DNA of 64,000 nt from Balamuthia mandrillaris (taxonomy: Eukaryota; Discosea; Longamoebia; Balamuthiidae): contig JAVKOQ010000190.1 in NCBI GenBank assembly GCA_031835245.1, forward strand, positions 1 through 64,000, written 5' to 3'. Positions 34,390 through 46,425 of the stretch are shown here, piece after piece. Under the pieces are notes generated by a model. It was not told the origin of the DNA and made no database searches. It worked only from the letters and a program-made list of their open reading frames with translations. The position numbers were made by a program, and so were the translations under genes. Position 1 is the stretch's first letter; every line of letters begins with the position of its first letter.

Positions 34390-36756
34390 ATGCAACCAAG
34401 CCAACAACAGCCGCAACACCAGGCATTGTGGAGGCTACAACGTACCTTTGCGCACCTGCAACCAGCCCAGAGGGAAGCTCCCCAGCAAGGGCTGAGGTTG
34501 GAGGAGTGCGGCGGTAGCGTGGCCCCTGGGGCTCAGCTACGTGCCAAATGGCACCAGGCGCCCAGCTTCGACGTGAAGGAAATGACGGCCTTGCTGGACC
34601 ATGACAACCACGAGACGAGGGCCAGGCTGAGAGAGTTCCTGAAGGACCCCCTCTTTGTCGTCAAGAACAACATCTCCTTGCCAGAGGAGAGGGAGGTGGC
34701 TCTGCAGCGCCTTCAAAAGATTTGTGACAACGACTTCCTCTCCGTGCGTGACTTTAGATCCAACCCCAAGAGGATCTTCGCCGCCCACGAGCTCAGCGGC
34801 ATTGTGGACGGTAGCGTGGCCACCAAGATGACCGTGCAGTTCAACTTGTTTGGCGGCACTGTCCTCAAGCTTGGTACTGAGAGGCACCACCGCCTCCTTC
34901 TTCAGGGCATTGACAGCCTCCGCGACATTGGCTGCTTTGCTTTGACCGAGGTTGCCTCTCCTCTTTGCTTCTCTCTCTCTCTCCCTCTCTCTCTCTGCTT
35001 CTCTCTTGTGGTTGTCTGGCTGACATGCGCAACAATAACAATAGTTGGGATATGGCAACAACGCCGTAGAGATGGAGACCACCGCCATTTATGACGAAAA
35101 GACAGATGAGTTCATTCTGAATACTCCCTCCACTGTTGCTCAAAAATACTGGATCACAAACTCTGCCATCCACGCTCGTTGGGCTGTTGTCTTTGCTCAA
35201 CTCTACATCAAGGGCACACACCATGGCATCCACGCTTTCCTCTGCCGCATTCGCGATGACAACCACGTTCCATGCAGGGGAGTGAGAGTGGAGGACATGG
35301 GCAGAAAGATAAGCATGAATGGTGTGGACAACGGAAAGCTTTGGTTTGACAATGTTCGTGTGCCTCGCGAAAACTTGCTGGATGCTTATTCCCAAGTAGA
35401 GAAAGGAGGAGCCTTCCGTTCCTCTATCAAGGGCACCCGCAACCGTTTCCTGGCGGTGGCTGATCAACTTTTGGTGGGTTTTTACTTTGTCTTTTTTTAT
35501 TAGCAAATTTTTGACCTCTAGTTTTTGCATCACTGTAGAGCGGACGCATCTGTATTGCAAGTATGATGCAAGGTGCAGTCAAAGTTGGGCTCCTTATTGC
35601 TATCCGTTATGCCTCCTCCAGGCTTTGCGTTGGTCCTACGGGGAAGAGGTTTGTTAGCATCGTCATCTCCATTTGTTTATTAAGTTATTAATTTTGTATT
35701 TTTCTTCTGTACCTCACTTTAGCGATACTCCCATTTTGGCTTACCAACTACAGCAACGTGCATTGATGCCTCTCGTGGCAAGGACTTATGCCCTCAACTT
35801 TGGTCTAGACTTTTTGAAAGACTACTTTGAGAGCGTCACTATCGGAGACAAGAAGGGAGACGAGCTGGCAGGAAAGTTGCTTGTTATTTATTGTTGTGTG
35901 TTGAAGCCACTCGTGTCATGGCACGCAGGTGAAGCTGCTGTCATTTGCAGGTTTGACACTCTCTTGCTTGGCCTCTAAGAACCCGCCTTCTTTTTTTGTC
36001 CTCTTAACTGATCATCCGTCACCATGGAAAAACAGGGAGCGCTGTGGTGGTCAAGGCTATTTGAGCTGCAACAGATTCGGTGAGGGCATTGGCGGAGCTC
36101 ACGCTGGCATGACCGCAGAGGGCGACAACTCAGTGCTCATGCAAAAGGTGGCCAAAGAGCTGTTGACCATCCTGAGGACAGGCCAGCTTGAACTCAGATC
36201 GGAGGGCGATGCTCCTGCCAGTAAGGACTTGCAGAACGAGGCCTTCCTGCACCACCTTCTGGAGCTTCGCTTCTCCAAGCAGTTGATGCACTTGGCCCGA
36301 TCCTTGCAATCCAAGATGGGCAGCGGAGAGAAGCTCTTCCACGTATGGATGGAGCAGGAGAGCGACGCTGTGCAAGCCGCTGCTAGAGCCTTTGGTGAGC
36401 AGGTGGCATCCTCTCAGTTCCTAAATGTGCTCTCCTCTTCGTCGGTGTCGGCCGCCAACAAGAAGGTGCTGGCCTCCCTCTACAAGCTCTTCGCCCTGTC
36501 AGCAGTTGAGAGGGACTTGGCGTGGTACCTCTTCACCAACACGCTCAGCCAGGAGCAGGGCCGTCTCGTAGGCGACCATATCCGCGTCCTCTGCGCAGAA
36601 CTAGCCCCGCAGGCCCTCCACCTCGTGGATGCCTTTGGCATTCCTGACCACATGGTGCAGGCACCCATCGCCCTCGACTGGCAAAAGTTCAACGAGGTGG
36701 ATAACGTCGGTGAGTCCTACGACTATGTCAAGCAAGAATTCGGCATTTCTGGATAA
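34390..36756 (+). CDS. Peroxisomal acyl-CoA oxidase with PTS2 signal
   Basis: Five exons (34390-34950, 35045-35473, 35539-35648, 35723-35950, 36036-36756) give 682 aa in frame. The enzyme oxidises acyl-CoA to trans-2-enoyl-CoA with FAD and oxygen, the first step of peroxisomal beta-oxidation. Family motifs: GCFALTELGYGNNA (FAD and substrate site, split by intron 1), [20 protein letters not shown] (split by intron 4), and [18 protein letters not shown] with the catalytic Glu of EGDN. There is no SKL-type C-terminus, but residues 15-23, RLQRTFAHL, match the PTS2 consensus (R/K)(L/V/I)x5(H/Q)(L/A). Intron 1 begins with a CT-rich run directly after the donor. The 3' end faces the BSD gene. Confidence 0.92.
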
Positions 36757-36903
36757 CCCAATAGCATGATGATGTTGTGACGCAAACGAAGAGAACGGCC
36801 ATCACATGTAACCCCGTCTTTCACTCTTTTATAATTACCGCTGCACTCTCTCCCTCTCTGCCTCCTCACCCAAAACCCCGGCTGATATCAAGGCTGTTTG
36901 TTT

Positions 36904-37710
36904 TTACTCACAAGCGAAATAGTTATCAAGGGATGGGTCGATACTATCCTCGCCATAACCACCGGTGCCAACACCAACGCCACCAAAATCAACACCGCTA
37001 TCCATCCCACCAGCAATACCAGCAATGGAAGGTCCTTCGTCTAAGAGCCATTGCTCGAAGTAGTCTTCCAGCTGATCAATCGATAGTTGGTCTATACTTC
37101 CGCCATCATCATTTTCTTCACCCAAGCAATCGCCACTCCCATAATGGTCAGTAAGCAAGTGGTGTAGTTGCGCTGCTGGATCCTCCTCCGCGTTGGCTAT
37201 GCTGAAGAGAGGAGGCTGCCGCTCCTGCTGCTCGTTTGGTTGTTGCTGTTTTTGCCGGTGTGTTCTGTTCAATATGAGGAGAAAGTATATCTGCCAAAAG
37301 GTGTCTTCGCGCATGCGTGATGGGCACAGTTCGTAACGCAACCGCTGGAGCTCGGGAACTTCTTTGAGGATAAGCACAGCATGCGCTTCTTGTTCCTCCG
37401 ATAAAAGGAAGGCATCCGCTGCGTGCACCCATTAATATCAGGAGAGCCGGAAAATATCAGCGCTCTGTAGAGCGGAACCTCACGTACCTCCTCGTGGGTT
37501 AGGGAAGTTGGTAAATGTTTCTGGGTGCTGTGCTACATGGTGTAGGTACTCCTTTAAGCTCTCCGTTACCTCGTAGACGCCACTCAGCGGTGGTTTATTC
37601 GCCGCTAGATCCTGTCTGGGCCGCCCAGTGCCCTTCTCTTGTGTTTTCGTTGGGGAAACCCATTGAGTTGCTGTGCTGGCTATATCTTTAAACAAGCCGG
37701 ACCACTCCAT
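36904..37710 (-). CDS. BSD-domain protein
   Basis: Exons 37488-37710 and 36904-37418, 245 aa. The BSD domain spans about residues 55-125: YEVTESLKEYLHHVAQHPE, FTNFPNPRG, LLSEEQEAHAVLILKEVPEL, RLRYELCPSRM, then FWQIYFLLILNRTHR with the paired Phe-Trp of the domain. The start MEWSGLFKDIASTATQW resembles the short N-terminus of small BSD proteins related to SYAP1/DOS2. The C-terminal half is acidic and Gly-rich, without a known domain. BSD domains occur in TFIIH p62 and in synapse-associated proteins; the small size here favours the latter group. Confidence 0.82.
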
Positions 37711-37949
37711 CCTCGAGTGGTTTTGTCTGTGTTGCACAAGTATTATCTCGTGTTGTTGACTTGGGGGGGATGAGAGTTCTCCCGCGGTTCTTCTTCTTCT
37801 TCTTGCTTTATTGCAGTGAGGGGGCACCCACCCGTTTTCTCCTTTTTTTGGTGCTAACAATAATCGCCGATTATAAATCACAAAATCATCGACGAATTTT
37901 TATAATCAAAAAAACGAAGAGAGAGGGAGGGAAGCCAAGCCAAGCAAAG
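37711..37949. promoter_or_regulatory. Bidirectional promoter region (BSD gene / RRP43)
   Basis: A 239-bp gap between the start codons of two divergently transcribed genes. It contains CTT repeats and an A+T-rich stretch (attataaatc near 37870) that may serve as a core promoter element for the RRP43 gene. Confidence 0.5.
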
Positions 37950-39166
37950 ATGGAAGTGGAAGCCTTTCGCAAGATTCACCCTGCCGAGTTCCACCGCAAG
38001 TTCCTTGTTCACAACCTGCGACCAGATGGGCGTAGCCTTTTTGCGGTACGAGAGACTTCGGTGACAGAAGGTACGTGTGCGGCTGCAACGGCGGACTGGC
38101 CTTTCTTTCTGGCTTACTGGTTGCCTTCCCAACACCCAACACAAGGCTCCATCGGAACCACTTTTGGCTCTGCTTTCGTCAAAATGGGCAGCACCTCAGT
38201 GATCGCTGGCGTTAGAGCTGAAGTAGGAACCTTTCCAAAGGCAACTAGAGTGACTACCTTTGACAAACAAGAACCCTTCTCTCCGATAAGTACGTTTTTG
38301 CGTTGTGCGTGATTCCGTTGCGGATTCGCTCTCTTAACCAGCCTTTCATCGTCTGCAGTTGTGAATGTGGAGCTACGGCCTCTGTGCTCTCCAAAGTTCA
38401 AACCAGGAAAACCGTCAGAACAGCAGCAACAGCTCGTACAGACTCTTAACACTTTGCTCCGAACGTATGTACTTTGCACTTCTTTCTCTTGTCTTCCTTG
38501 CCTCGCCTCTCTTTCTCAGTGCATGACTCGTTTTTTTTAAAAAAATTTGCAGCACAAACATCATAGATCCAAAAGAGTTGTGTGTGAAGGAAGGAGAAGT
38601 AAGCTGGTATCTATACGTGGATATGTATTGCCTTGACTACGATGGAGCCCTCTTTGATGCCTGTCTGTTAGCCTTGCTGGCTGCTCTCGAGCGAGGTACA
38701 CTCCATTCTGTTTCTGTAACTGTTGTTCCTAACGCAATCTTCATCCACGAAGTGCGGCTGCCAAAGGCCATGATCAACGAGGCGGAGGACGGCAGTGTCA
38801 CTGTAACGGTAACACCAGAAAGAGAGCAAACCCTCCGCATTCATAACTATCCTGTTTCGTTGACGTTTGGGACGTTGGACAGGTACCTTCCACATCTTTT
38901 TTTTTTTAATTCTCCGCTCCCTAACCTTTTCAACTGGGACTGACGGAGTGGTGTGAAGCTATGAAATAGCAGACCCAACGGCAGCAGAGGAAGAGATATT
39001 GGATAACACGTTCAGCATTGTTTACAATAACCGCCACCAGCTGTGCGGCGTGTACAAGTTTGGCGGCAGCGCCACTCCTCATGATAGGCTAAAGCAGTGC
39101 ATGGAACGGGCCAGAGCACGCGTTGAAGAGGTGATGGCCCTTCTTACCGGCCCCTCCTCCTCGTAA
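37950..39166 (+). CDS. RRP43: Exosome subunit RRP43 (EXOSC8-like)
   Basis: Five exons (37950-38070, 38146-38289, 38359-38464, 38553-38882, 38959-39166) give 302 aa. RRP43 is a catalytically inactive RNase PH-like subunit of the six-membered ring of the RNA exosome, which trims and degrades RNA in nucleus and cytoplasm. Family parts: AEFHRKFLVHNLRPDGRSL, RETSVTEGSIGTTFGSAFVK, GSTSVIAGVRAEV, NVELRPLCSPKFKPGKPSE, YLYVDMYCLDYDGALFDACL, then YEIADPTAAEEEILDNTFSI and KFGGSATPHDRLKQCMERA. Overall length and order agree with EXOSC8. Intron acceptor and donor phases match at all four junctions. Confidence 0.92.
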
Positions 39167-39339
39167 TACCCACCTTTGAAGGAGGACAAATAAACATGAA
39201 AGAAAAGGAAGGAACAACAGCATAAAACCAGAAGATTCTTTGCAGTGATGATGGTCAAGGCGGCGCAAAAATCATAAGAGCTAAGGACAAATACGTGGGT
39301 GGATGCGTGGGCAAAAAATAATGAGGCCAGCTGAGGCGT

Positions 39340-41147
39340 TCACTTGTTTCTTTGCAAAAGGGACTGAATGTCAAGGAAGGATTGACGAAGGTGAGAGGCG
39401 TAGGCCTGGTTCTCGTTCTGGAAGGAAGAAACTGTGATAGGAATTGCATCATTGTGGATCATGTAGCCGAGGCCAAGTCCATCAGAGACCACAGGCCCGA
39501 AGCCAAATAGGTCGAGCGAGTCAGTGCCACAGTTGCTAGTGGAGAGAACAGAGGCGGAGAGTTTGGCGTAGGCAGGGTCGAGGAAGAGGGCAGGGATCTC
39601 GTAGCGTGGCAGCCTTTGCTGCTTGTGGAAGGCGAGGTTCTTCAAAGCGAACCAGTGCCTGTCGACACCTTGCCCGTTCTTGGCCTCGTTCATGCGGGCG
39701 GTATGAGCCTCTACGGCCTTACGCAGGCTGTCCTCCTTCTCGGCGGGCGTGGCCTTGGCTGAGGTGAAGCTCTGCGTGAAGGCAAGGCTCTGTGGGGTGA
39801 CGGAGCGGAGGGTCTCGGTCCTGCCGTGCAGGAAGCGTTTGGTCATGGCGGACTCGTAGGTGCTGGCAGGCTGGCCCTTCATCCTGAAGTAGGCCAGCTG
39901 GAATGCCATCTGAACCAAACCGTCGGGGCTAAACTTGTTGCCAGTAATAAACTTCTTGCCATAGTCTCGGAACTCGAGTACGGTGGTTTTGGTGTTTTTG
40001 ATGAGGTCATCGGCGACAGCGCCAGCCTCCTCCATGCCTCGCAGCACGTTGGCGGGCAAGTGCCAGCTAAGCTCTTGCACATTGCTGCTGCTGCTGCTTG
40101 CATTGTTTTGCTTGCTAGCATCAGACTGGCGGGCAAAGGCCTGGCCCTCGGTGGCCAATCGGATGAGAGTGTGGCCATCGTAGGGGCTGTGCTCCATATT
40201 GACACCGCTCATGCCGTTCTCGCAGACAATCAATTGAAGCTTGTCAAACCAGCGGTTGCGGGCATTGCCGTGCAGAAACACATCAGCGGCTTCCTGAAGG
40301 GAAGTAGGGGCATTGTTCTCCAACACCAGCACGAATAGGGCAGAGTCCACGCATTGCAGAGAGGCTTGGTTGTGGGAGTCGTGACTGAGGAGGCTCTGCC
40401 TGAGAGATGCCCAGTGGTCCCTGTTTCCAGCAGTGAGAACGCCTAAGGCATGGGTGGGCTTAGTTGAAGACGAAGCGATGTGGTTGAGCTGGGAGGCGAT
40501 GCTAGCTTGACTTATTGGCTGGCCGTTGACGTCCAAAATGTCTACCTTGTAAAAGTGGTTGTTGGAAAGAACTACAATATGCCGAGAAGAAGGATAGCTA
40601 CGGAGGGCGTCTCTGCCAGGTACAGGTATTCTGGTGGTGCCAAAGAGCTGGCTGTACTGGTACATGCAAAGAGGGGTGGTCCTCTCCATGTCTGGCTCCA
40701 ACTTCTCTTCCCTTATAAGCTGCAAAAACTTGGCAAAGCCCTCCACCAAGCTGGCTGCTCTCTCTGGCTGAGACTTGCGGTCAGGGTCCTCCTTGAAGAT
40801 GAAGTAAGGGTTGACATTGATGGGCAATGGGTCCCTGATGGTGAGGTACATGGTATCCCACCAGCCCTCCAACCAGCTGGTGGGCGACTCTTTGTCCAGC
40901 CGCTGCAAGTCCTCTTGTAGGGCTTTGCCCTCTCCCGCCACGAACTCTTCCAGCAACTTCGTGGTGCGCTGCAACTCCTCTTTGGAGACGATAGGCGTCA
41001 AGTAATCCAAGTAGTGCTTGCCGGTCTCTTCTAGTGTTGGGATTGGAAGACGCGGCATGCTCCGCTGGTTCTTCCACATTGGTCCGTTGCCATAGTTCAC
41101 TGCTGCTGTTCCACTCGCAAAGCTTTGGTGGTCGTTGGTCGCACACA

Positions 41148-41178
<31 letters not shown>

Positions 41179-41362
41179 AAGAAGAAGAAGAAGAAGAACA
41201 AGAAGAAGAAGTAGAAAACTGGAAAAAAAATTAAACAGCGTAAACGAAGACGACGTACCTCCTCATCGAAGTTTTCGCCATTTGAGAGGAGCGACCAGCA
41301 ACAACGCTGCCCGCTGCACTGAGCTTACTGCCACCAACGAACGCCACACTCTTCCTCATCAT
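39340..41362 (-). CDS. Carnitine O-acyltransferase (acetyltransferase-like)
   Basis: Two exons, 41259-41362 and 39340-41122, give 628 aa. The enzyme exchanges short acyl groups between CoA and carnitine, which carries acyl units between peroxisome and mitochondrion. The catalytic His is in MEHSPYDG. Other family blocks are LPIPTLEETGKHYLDYL, DPLPINVNPYF, QLFGTTRIPVPGRDAL, GKKFITGNKFSPDGLVQMAF, QLAYFRMKGQPASTYES and FLHGRTETLRS. Exon 1 (MMRKSVAFVGGSKLSAAGSV, then VAGRSSQMAKTSMRR) is Arg/Ser/Ala-rich without acids, a good mitochondrial presequence. An internal ATG at 41148 would start a shorter form without it. The intron between has a sense-strand (CTT)n tract. There is no peroxisomal SKL end. 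Confidence 0.9.
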
Positions 41363-41540
41363 GGACTCTCACCCTGCTGCTGCCACTGGCCTTTGCACCA
41401 CTACTACACCGTTGTGGTTGTGGTTGTTTTTTAACAACAAAATAAATTGGGGGGGGGGTTTTGTTTCCCTTTTTTTTAAGGTAGTCACGAGAGAGAGGAC
41501 ATGAGACCATTGTAACGCCCACCGCAAAGAGCCACCCACG

Positions 41541-41580
<40 letters not shown>

Positions 41581-41591
41581 AGAATAGAAAG

Positions 41592-41630
<39 letters not shown>

Positions 41631-41686
41631 GACAGAAAAGAAATAAATTAAGATTGTTGAATACAAAAATGAGGGGGATGTTTAGC
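41363..41686. repeat. Intergenic region with two (GA)n runs
   Basis: The 324-bp gap between two minus-strand genes holds a G homopolymer at about 41451-41458 and GA microsatellites at about 41545-41576 and 41598-41626. It must include the promoter of the acyltransferase gene. Confidence 0.7.
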
Positions 41687-42044
41687 TCAAAAGTTAACAT
41701 GGCCTCTGGTGTTGCCACGTTTCTTCGGGAGGATGCATGCGAAGAAGAGGGCCGCCACTAAAACCACACCCACAATAAAGAAGGTCACCGGAACCAATAC
41801 AGCTATCAAAATGGTGGTTTCTGCATCAGGGTCATCATCGTCCTGTTCATCCGACTCGTTGAGCAGGAATTCTATGGAAGGGTCAAACTCCAACGTGGAC
41901 GAGAATCTAAACGTAATACCCACGCTCAACGTTCGCACTTCCTCCTTCTCATTCGCCACTTGTTCGATGGTATACGTTACCGGAGTAGGCTCCCCATCAT
42001 TGACCGAAAAGTTCAACTGGCATGCAAAATAAGGAGTCAATCCA

Positions 42045-42082
<38 letters not shown>

Positions 42083-42856
42083 GGAAACAGAAGAGACGAG
42101 AACAAAACAAAATTAACAAACCCCAGTGTAGAGAAATGCGTAGCTAGGAGTCTTGTACTTGAACTCTATTTGGTATCCGAGGTCATCTCTCGACGCTTCA
42201 TCCACCAAGAGAGGTTGGGAGACATTGACTCGGCCATAGGCCGTGTAGCTCTCGCCCGGTAAATCATTCGCTCTCCAGCTGCTGGCTACCGTGTACTTAA
42301 AAACATCCGCTTCATAGCCCACTGTTATTCCTCTGTTTGTTTTGTTCCTTTAGTTTCGTGAGGAGAGAGAGATAAAGAGAGAGAGAGAGAGAGATTTTTA
42401 CCCAGATGTATAGTTATAAGGTGTTTTGGTGACAAAGAGGGTCTGACTACCGGTAGTGTTGAAAGGCGTATCCGCCACGAGGAAGCGATATCCTTCAACC
42501 TCGCTGTTGTTGAAGTACTCCACCTCCCATCGCAGGAACAAAGCGGAGGCCGGAACGGCAGGAAAGCCCGTTATCTGCACTTGATAATTCTCGTACACCA
42601 CCCAGTACTGCTCCTGGGTGTTCCCCTCCTCATCTTTCGGGACGATAAGGAAGTCAGGCTTTGGGTTCGGGTTCCTCTGCAGCCTTATTTGCTGCTTGCT
42701 GGTTTCCAGGAGGAACGGCTCGTCCTCCATGCGAAAGCCTTCGGGGATGCTGCTGCTCCCCTCTTGCCTCCGATGGATCACCGCCGAGACGGGATGGATG
42801 AGGCACCCCAACACCGAAACAGCCAACATAACGAAGAACAGCAGCGTGCCCTTCAT
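41687..42856 (-). CDS. Type I membrane glycoprotein, unidentified
   Basis: Exons 42402-42856, 42122-42332 and 41687-42016 give 331 aa. The N-terminus is a signal peptide (MKGTLLFFVMLAVSVLGCLI, then HPVSA). The extracellular or luminal part has several N-glycosylation sequons (NNSE, NTTG, NYTS, NVSQ, NFSV, NESD) and a beta-rich character. An acidic linker (DEQDDDDPDAE) precedes one transmembrane helix (TILIAVLVPVTFFIVGVVLV, then AALFFACIL) and a short basic tail (PKKRGNTRGHVNF). The layout is that of a cell-surface or secretory-pathway receptor, but I know no matching family. Both introns contain (CT)n on the sense strand. An upstream exon ending near 42880 is possible, since a splice acceptor precedes the chosen ATG. 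The stop is TGA. Confidence 0.7.
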
Positions 42857-43054
42857 TCCCTCGATGCGCTTCAGGATCTCTGTATGGAATTTATTATGGT
42901 TTCCGCCGCACACCCGTGACACGTGTGATTGCATGCGGGTCTTTTATATGGTAATATTTCATTAGTTATCATTAAATATTACCATATTAAAGTAAGTAGC
43001 AAGATATCACGTCGACATGGAATATACCTAGCTTGCTACCAGAAGAAGAAAGAG

Positions 43055-44480
43055 ATGAAAGAAGGGTGTGCGTGGTGTTGGGTGCCTCGTTTGCTTGACC
43101 GAAACTTTCCCTTCCCTTCCAAGAGGTTGCCTTATTTCCTCTCCCTCACCCCTTCTCGTGTGACCGCGCTTCGAATTGGTACCCTCTATCAGCGACAGCT
43201 TTTTGATGCAAGATCGTTTGCTAGCATTGCCTCGTCTTCTTCGGATGGGGGCTTGCCTAACGCCGACGCTTTGGACAGGAGCGCTTTTGTGCAGAGAGAA
43301 AAGCAGGTCCGAAGCAAGCTCCAACAGCTGCTGGAGGAGAAAAAACGCACCACCCAAAAAAAGAATACTTCTCTTGCCGAGGACGCGGTGCTCCACTGGC
43401 AAAAGTACGACCAACTGCTGCAAGAAGAGGAAGAGGGCAAACACACAGATAGGCGACAACAACAAAGAGAAGAAGGAAAAGAGGAAGAAGGCTCTGAGGG
43501 AGAACAAAAGAAAGAGGCTGAGCAAGGGGCGCACTGGAACCTCACCACCCGAAGAGAACTGTTGAAGGAAGGCCTGAAAGCAAAGTACGGAGAGCAAAAG
43601 GCCCGCTGGATCATAAAACGCATCCGCATCAAAGAGGAAGGCGGGTGGAAGCCCAAAGTACGGCTCCCTCGAGAGAGGATACACCAGCTCCGAGAAAAGA
43701 AACGAGAGGTTCGTTCTCTGTTTTTCTCGTTTCTTCCCTTCCGCCTGCCTGCCTGGGCGTATTAACCGAAGGCGTCCTCTCACTATTTTTATTAGAACCC
43801 AACTGTATCTAACGTTGCCCTGGCCACCGAGTTTGGCATCTCTGTAGAAGCTGTTATTCGCATTTTAAGGACCAAGGTTGCTTCCACCACTCCTCTCTTT
43901 TTCCCTTCGTTTTCTCAACCACCGACACAAGCAGTGCTGCGTTCTTGTTCTCTTTCTCTTTCTCTTTCTCCTTCTCCTTCTCCTTCTTGTTCTTGATCCT
44001 TCTTTCTCCTTTGCTGTTATTATAACTTGCACTCATATTTTAAAAACCACAAAGTGGGAGCCGCCGCCTGAAAAAGAGGAAAGGCAAGAAAAGAAGCGCC
44101 TCGAGCAGCTTCCACAGCGGTACCACAAAAAAGAGTATCCAAAACAGAATAACTCACTTCAAACAGCATCGCCATTAACAAAGACGCCGTTGTCCAAAGC
44201 TTACCCGCCAAAGCAGCAACAACACTCGATGAAGAGAGAAACAACAAGTATGACAAACGACCAGGTCGAAGCCGACAAAAGGGAGAAGGAAGCGAAGAAG
44301 GATCGCCATGAACCGTTAGGAAGTAACCTGCCTACACGGTATCAAGGGAGGCAGCATAGCAAACAAGCGGAGAGCGAAAAAAAGAAAGAAACAGAGGAAG
44401 TTCCCGTTTGGGAAAGGCCTGACCGATGGAAAAGGCTTGGCAGCGAGCACCAACCCAAACGTGGCAACATATTCCTGTGA
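43055..44480 (+). CDS. Neugrin/Rrg9-like mitochondrial protein
   Basis: Three exons, 43055-43708, 43796-43876 and 44055-44480, give 386 aa. The conserved core of the neugrin/Rrg9 family spans the exon junctions: GGWKPKVRLPRERIHQLR, PTVSNVALATEFGISVEAVI, RILRTKWEPPPEKEERQEKK, and a C-terminal PDRWKRLGSEHQPKRGN. In fungi Rrg9 is needed for mitochondrial genome maintenance and respiratory growth; animal neugrin acts in a module controlling mitochondrial 16S rRNA. The N-terminal 60 residues are rich in Arg, Ser and Leu with no acids after the start, as in a presequence. The middle and C-terminus contain long Lys/Glu/Gln segments. The start ATG lies 198 bp from the divergent membrane-protein gene. 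Confidence 0.75.
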
Positions 44481-44598
44481 GAGCGTAGGGCAATGCATGC
44501 TTCCTATAACCTACAATATTTAATCATTTAAAGGTGAGAAGAACAACAAACTCCTCATTCATCCTCTTCTGTTAGCTGCAAGAGAGTTCAACTCATTT

Positions 44599-46375
44599 TT
44601 AAGCAGTTTGAACGTGTTCCTCCTTGTTGGTGGCAGCAGGGACCGCCTCCTCGTTTTTCTCCTTTTGCTTTTCTGCAGCGTCAATCTCTTGCTCGTTGAT
44701 CTGCTTCTCTTTGTCATTCTCGTTTGTCTCTTCTCCTTCCTCCTCTTCGTCCGTCTCAGCCTCGTCGAAAGCCCTCAGGGAGATACCAGGCGGCGGATAG
44801 AACTGAACATAGGGAGCGCCGCTGCTGATGGTTACATGAATGGGTTGCACATCTTCCTCTGTCTCGCTTCCTTCCCCTTCCTGCTTCTCTTTTCCTGCAG
44901 CCTGCTCGTAGTTGTGCTTAGCCTTGAGCAAGAAGTATGTGGCAGGACCACGAATAAGAGGGATGTAGGAAGGTAGCTCCCGCAGGACGGTCTCGAGGGA
45001 GGCAGCCTGACGCTGGCCATTATCCCATACGTAAGCCTTCAGTCTCTTCTGGAAGGCAGTGCTGAGGTCCATGCCCTCCCATAAACTCTCTCCCATTCCT
45101 TGCAAGAACGCGTGCTGCTCTTTGGAAGGAGCTCTTCTCCTAAGAATGGAATCGCCGATGATGGCCACCGCTTGTTGCTTGTTAGCTTCGTCATCACCGC
45201 TACCTTGCTCTTCCTCTTTATTGCTGGCATCGTTTGGAGATGGGTGCGGGAAGTGAAGGAGGGCTTCCTCCTCTCCGCTCAAGTCTCCACTGACTTCCAG
45301 CTGGCCGTGTTGTAGCATTGGTGATGTGCCGTCTGGCGACGGAAAGGAGAGCGCTCCCGTCGCAGAAGCCGCTGCTTGTTGGTAGTGAGCATGGTGAGGG
45401 TGAGGTCCATGCGGATAGGCTCCAGAGGTTGTTAGGTCTCCATGTTGATGCTGAGGGTGGTGGTGATGAGCATGATGGGGTGCAGGTCCAACGCCATCCT
45501 GAAAAACAAGCACTCACAACCAACATCAACAATAGAGAAAGAAATAACAAACGGAGAATGAGGAGTACAAGAAGAACAAGAATGGTACCTGCGAGTAGAC
45601 GGTGCCTTGCATTTGAAGAGGTGGTTGTCCGTTGTGTCCCATTACGCCGAGGCCCATCATTTGGGGTGGTTGGGTGTGCATGTAGCTGGCCGCCGCTGCT
45701 TGTATTATGTTCTATTTGTTTTTTGTTAAATACAAACACAGGAAGCGCCACGTTAATAGGCGAGGAGACGCCGCGAGAGCATGAAGTAGAAGAAGAAGAA
45801 GAACAAGAACAAGAACAAGAACAAGAACAAGAACAAGAACAAGAACAAGAACAAGAACAAGAACAAGAACAAGAACAAGAACAAGAACAAGAAGAAAAAG
45901 AAGAAAAACAGGAGAGGAGAATACATACAAAAGGAGGCCGGTAGGACGAAGAGGGAGCAGAGCCACCTCCTTCGCCGCCGTTTCTCAACTTCTCTCCACG
46001 AGGACAGAAAAAGAGGGTCTCGCCATCGTTCAGCACGCTAGTCTCGAACACATGTGCGCCGGTGGCATCCCTCATACAATCCGTCAGCTCTGGGATAAGC
46101 TCTGGGCATAGCGCCAGCCTCACCTTTGGTTTTATAAATAGAAAATAAAAATTAGTTAACTTCACGAATCAAAACAAAAGAGAAGAGGAAAGAAGAATAG
46201 GTACGCGGCGAAAGAACTCATCCCAGTCAGCCTCGGCGCCCAGACGAAAGCTGTCGCCGAGGTCGTTGTCGCCGTTCAAACGGACGTCCACGCGGGTGCT
46301 CCATGCCCGCTCCAACTTTCTAAGGAGCGGGTCTCCCCCGCGATGGTGATGGTGATAGTTATGACGTTGCGCCAT
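44599..46375 (-). CDS. Unidentified His-rich/acidic protein
   Basis: Exons 46205-46375, 45929-46123, 45589-45711 and 44599-45498, all in phase 0, give 462 aa. The start is MAQRHNYHHHHRGG. Exons 1-2 encode a compact-looking segment (WDEFFRRVRLALCPELIPEL, then GAHVFETSVLNDGETLFFCP). Exons 3 and 4 begin with a low-complexity Gln/Met/His/Pro region. A second folded part follows: LSTAFQKRLKAYVWDNGQRQ, RELPSYIPLIRGPATYFLLK, and IHVTISSGAPYVQFYPPPGI. The tail is very acidic. I do not recognise the family. Intron 2 contains the CAAGAA repeat. Confidence 0.65.
45799..45892. repeat. (AAGAAC)n hexanucleotide repeat
   Basis: About 15 tandem copies lying in intron 2 of the unidentified gene at 44599-46375. 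On the sense (minus) strand it reads (GTTCTT)n, T-rich and largely pyrimidine. Confidence 0.9.
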
Positions 46376-46425
46376 GCTTTTTTTTTTTGCGGTTTGCTAC
46401 TCCCTCCCTCCCCCTTCCTCTTTCA

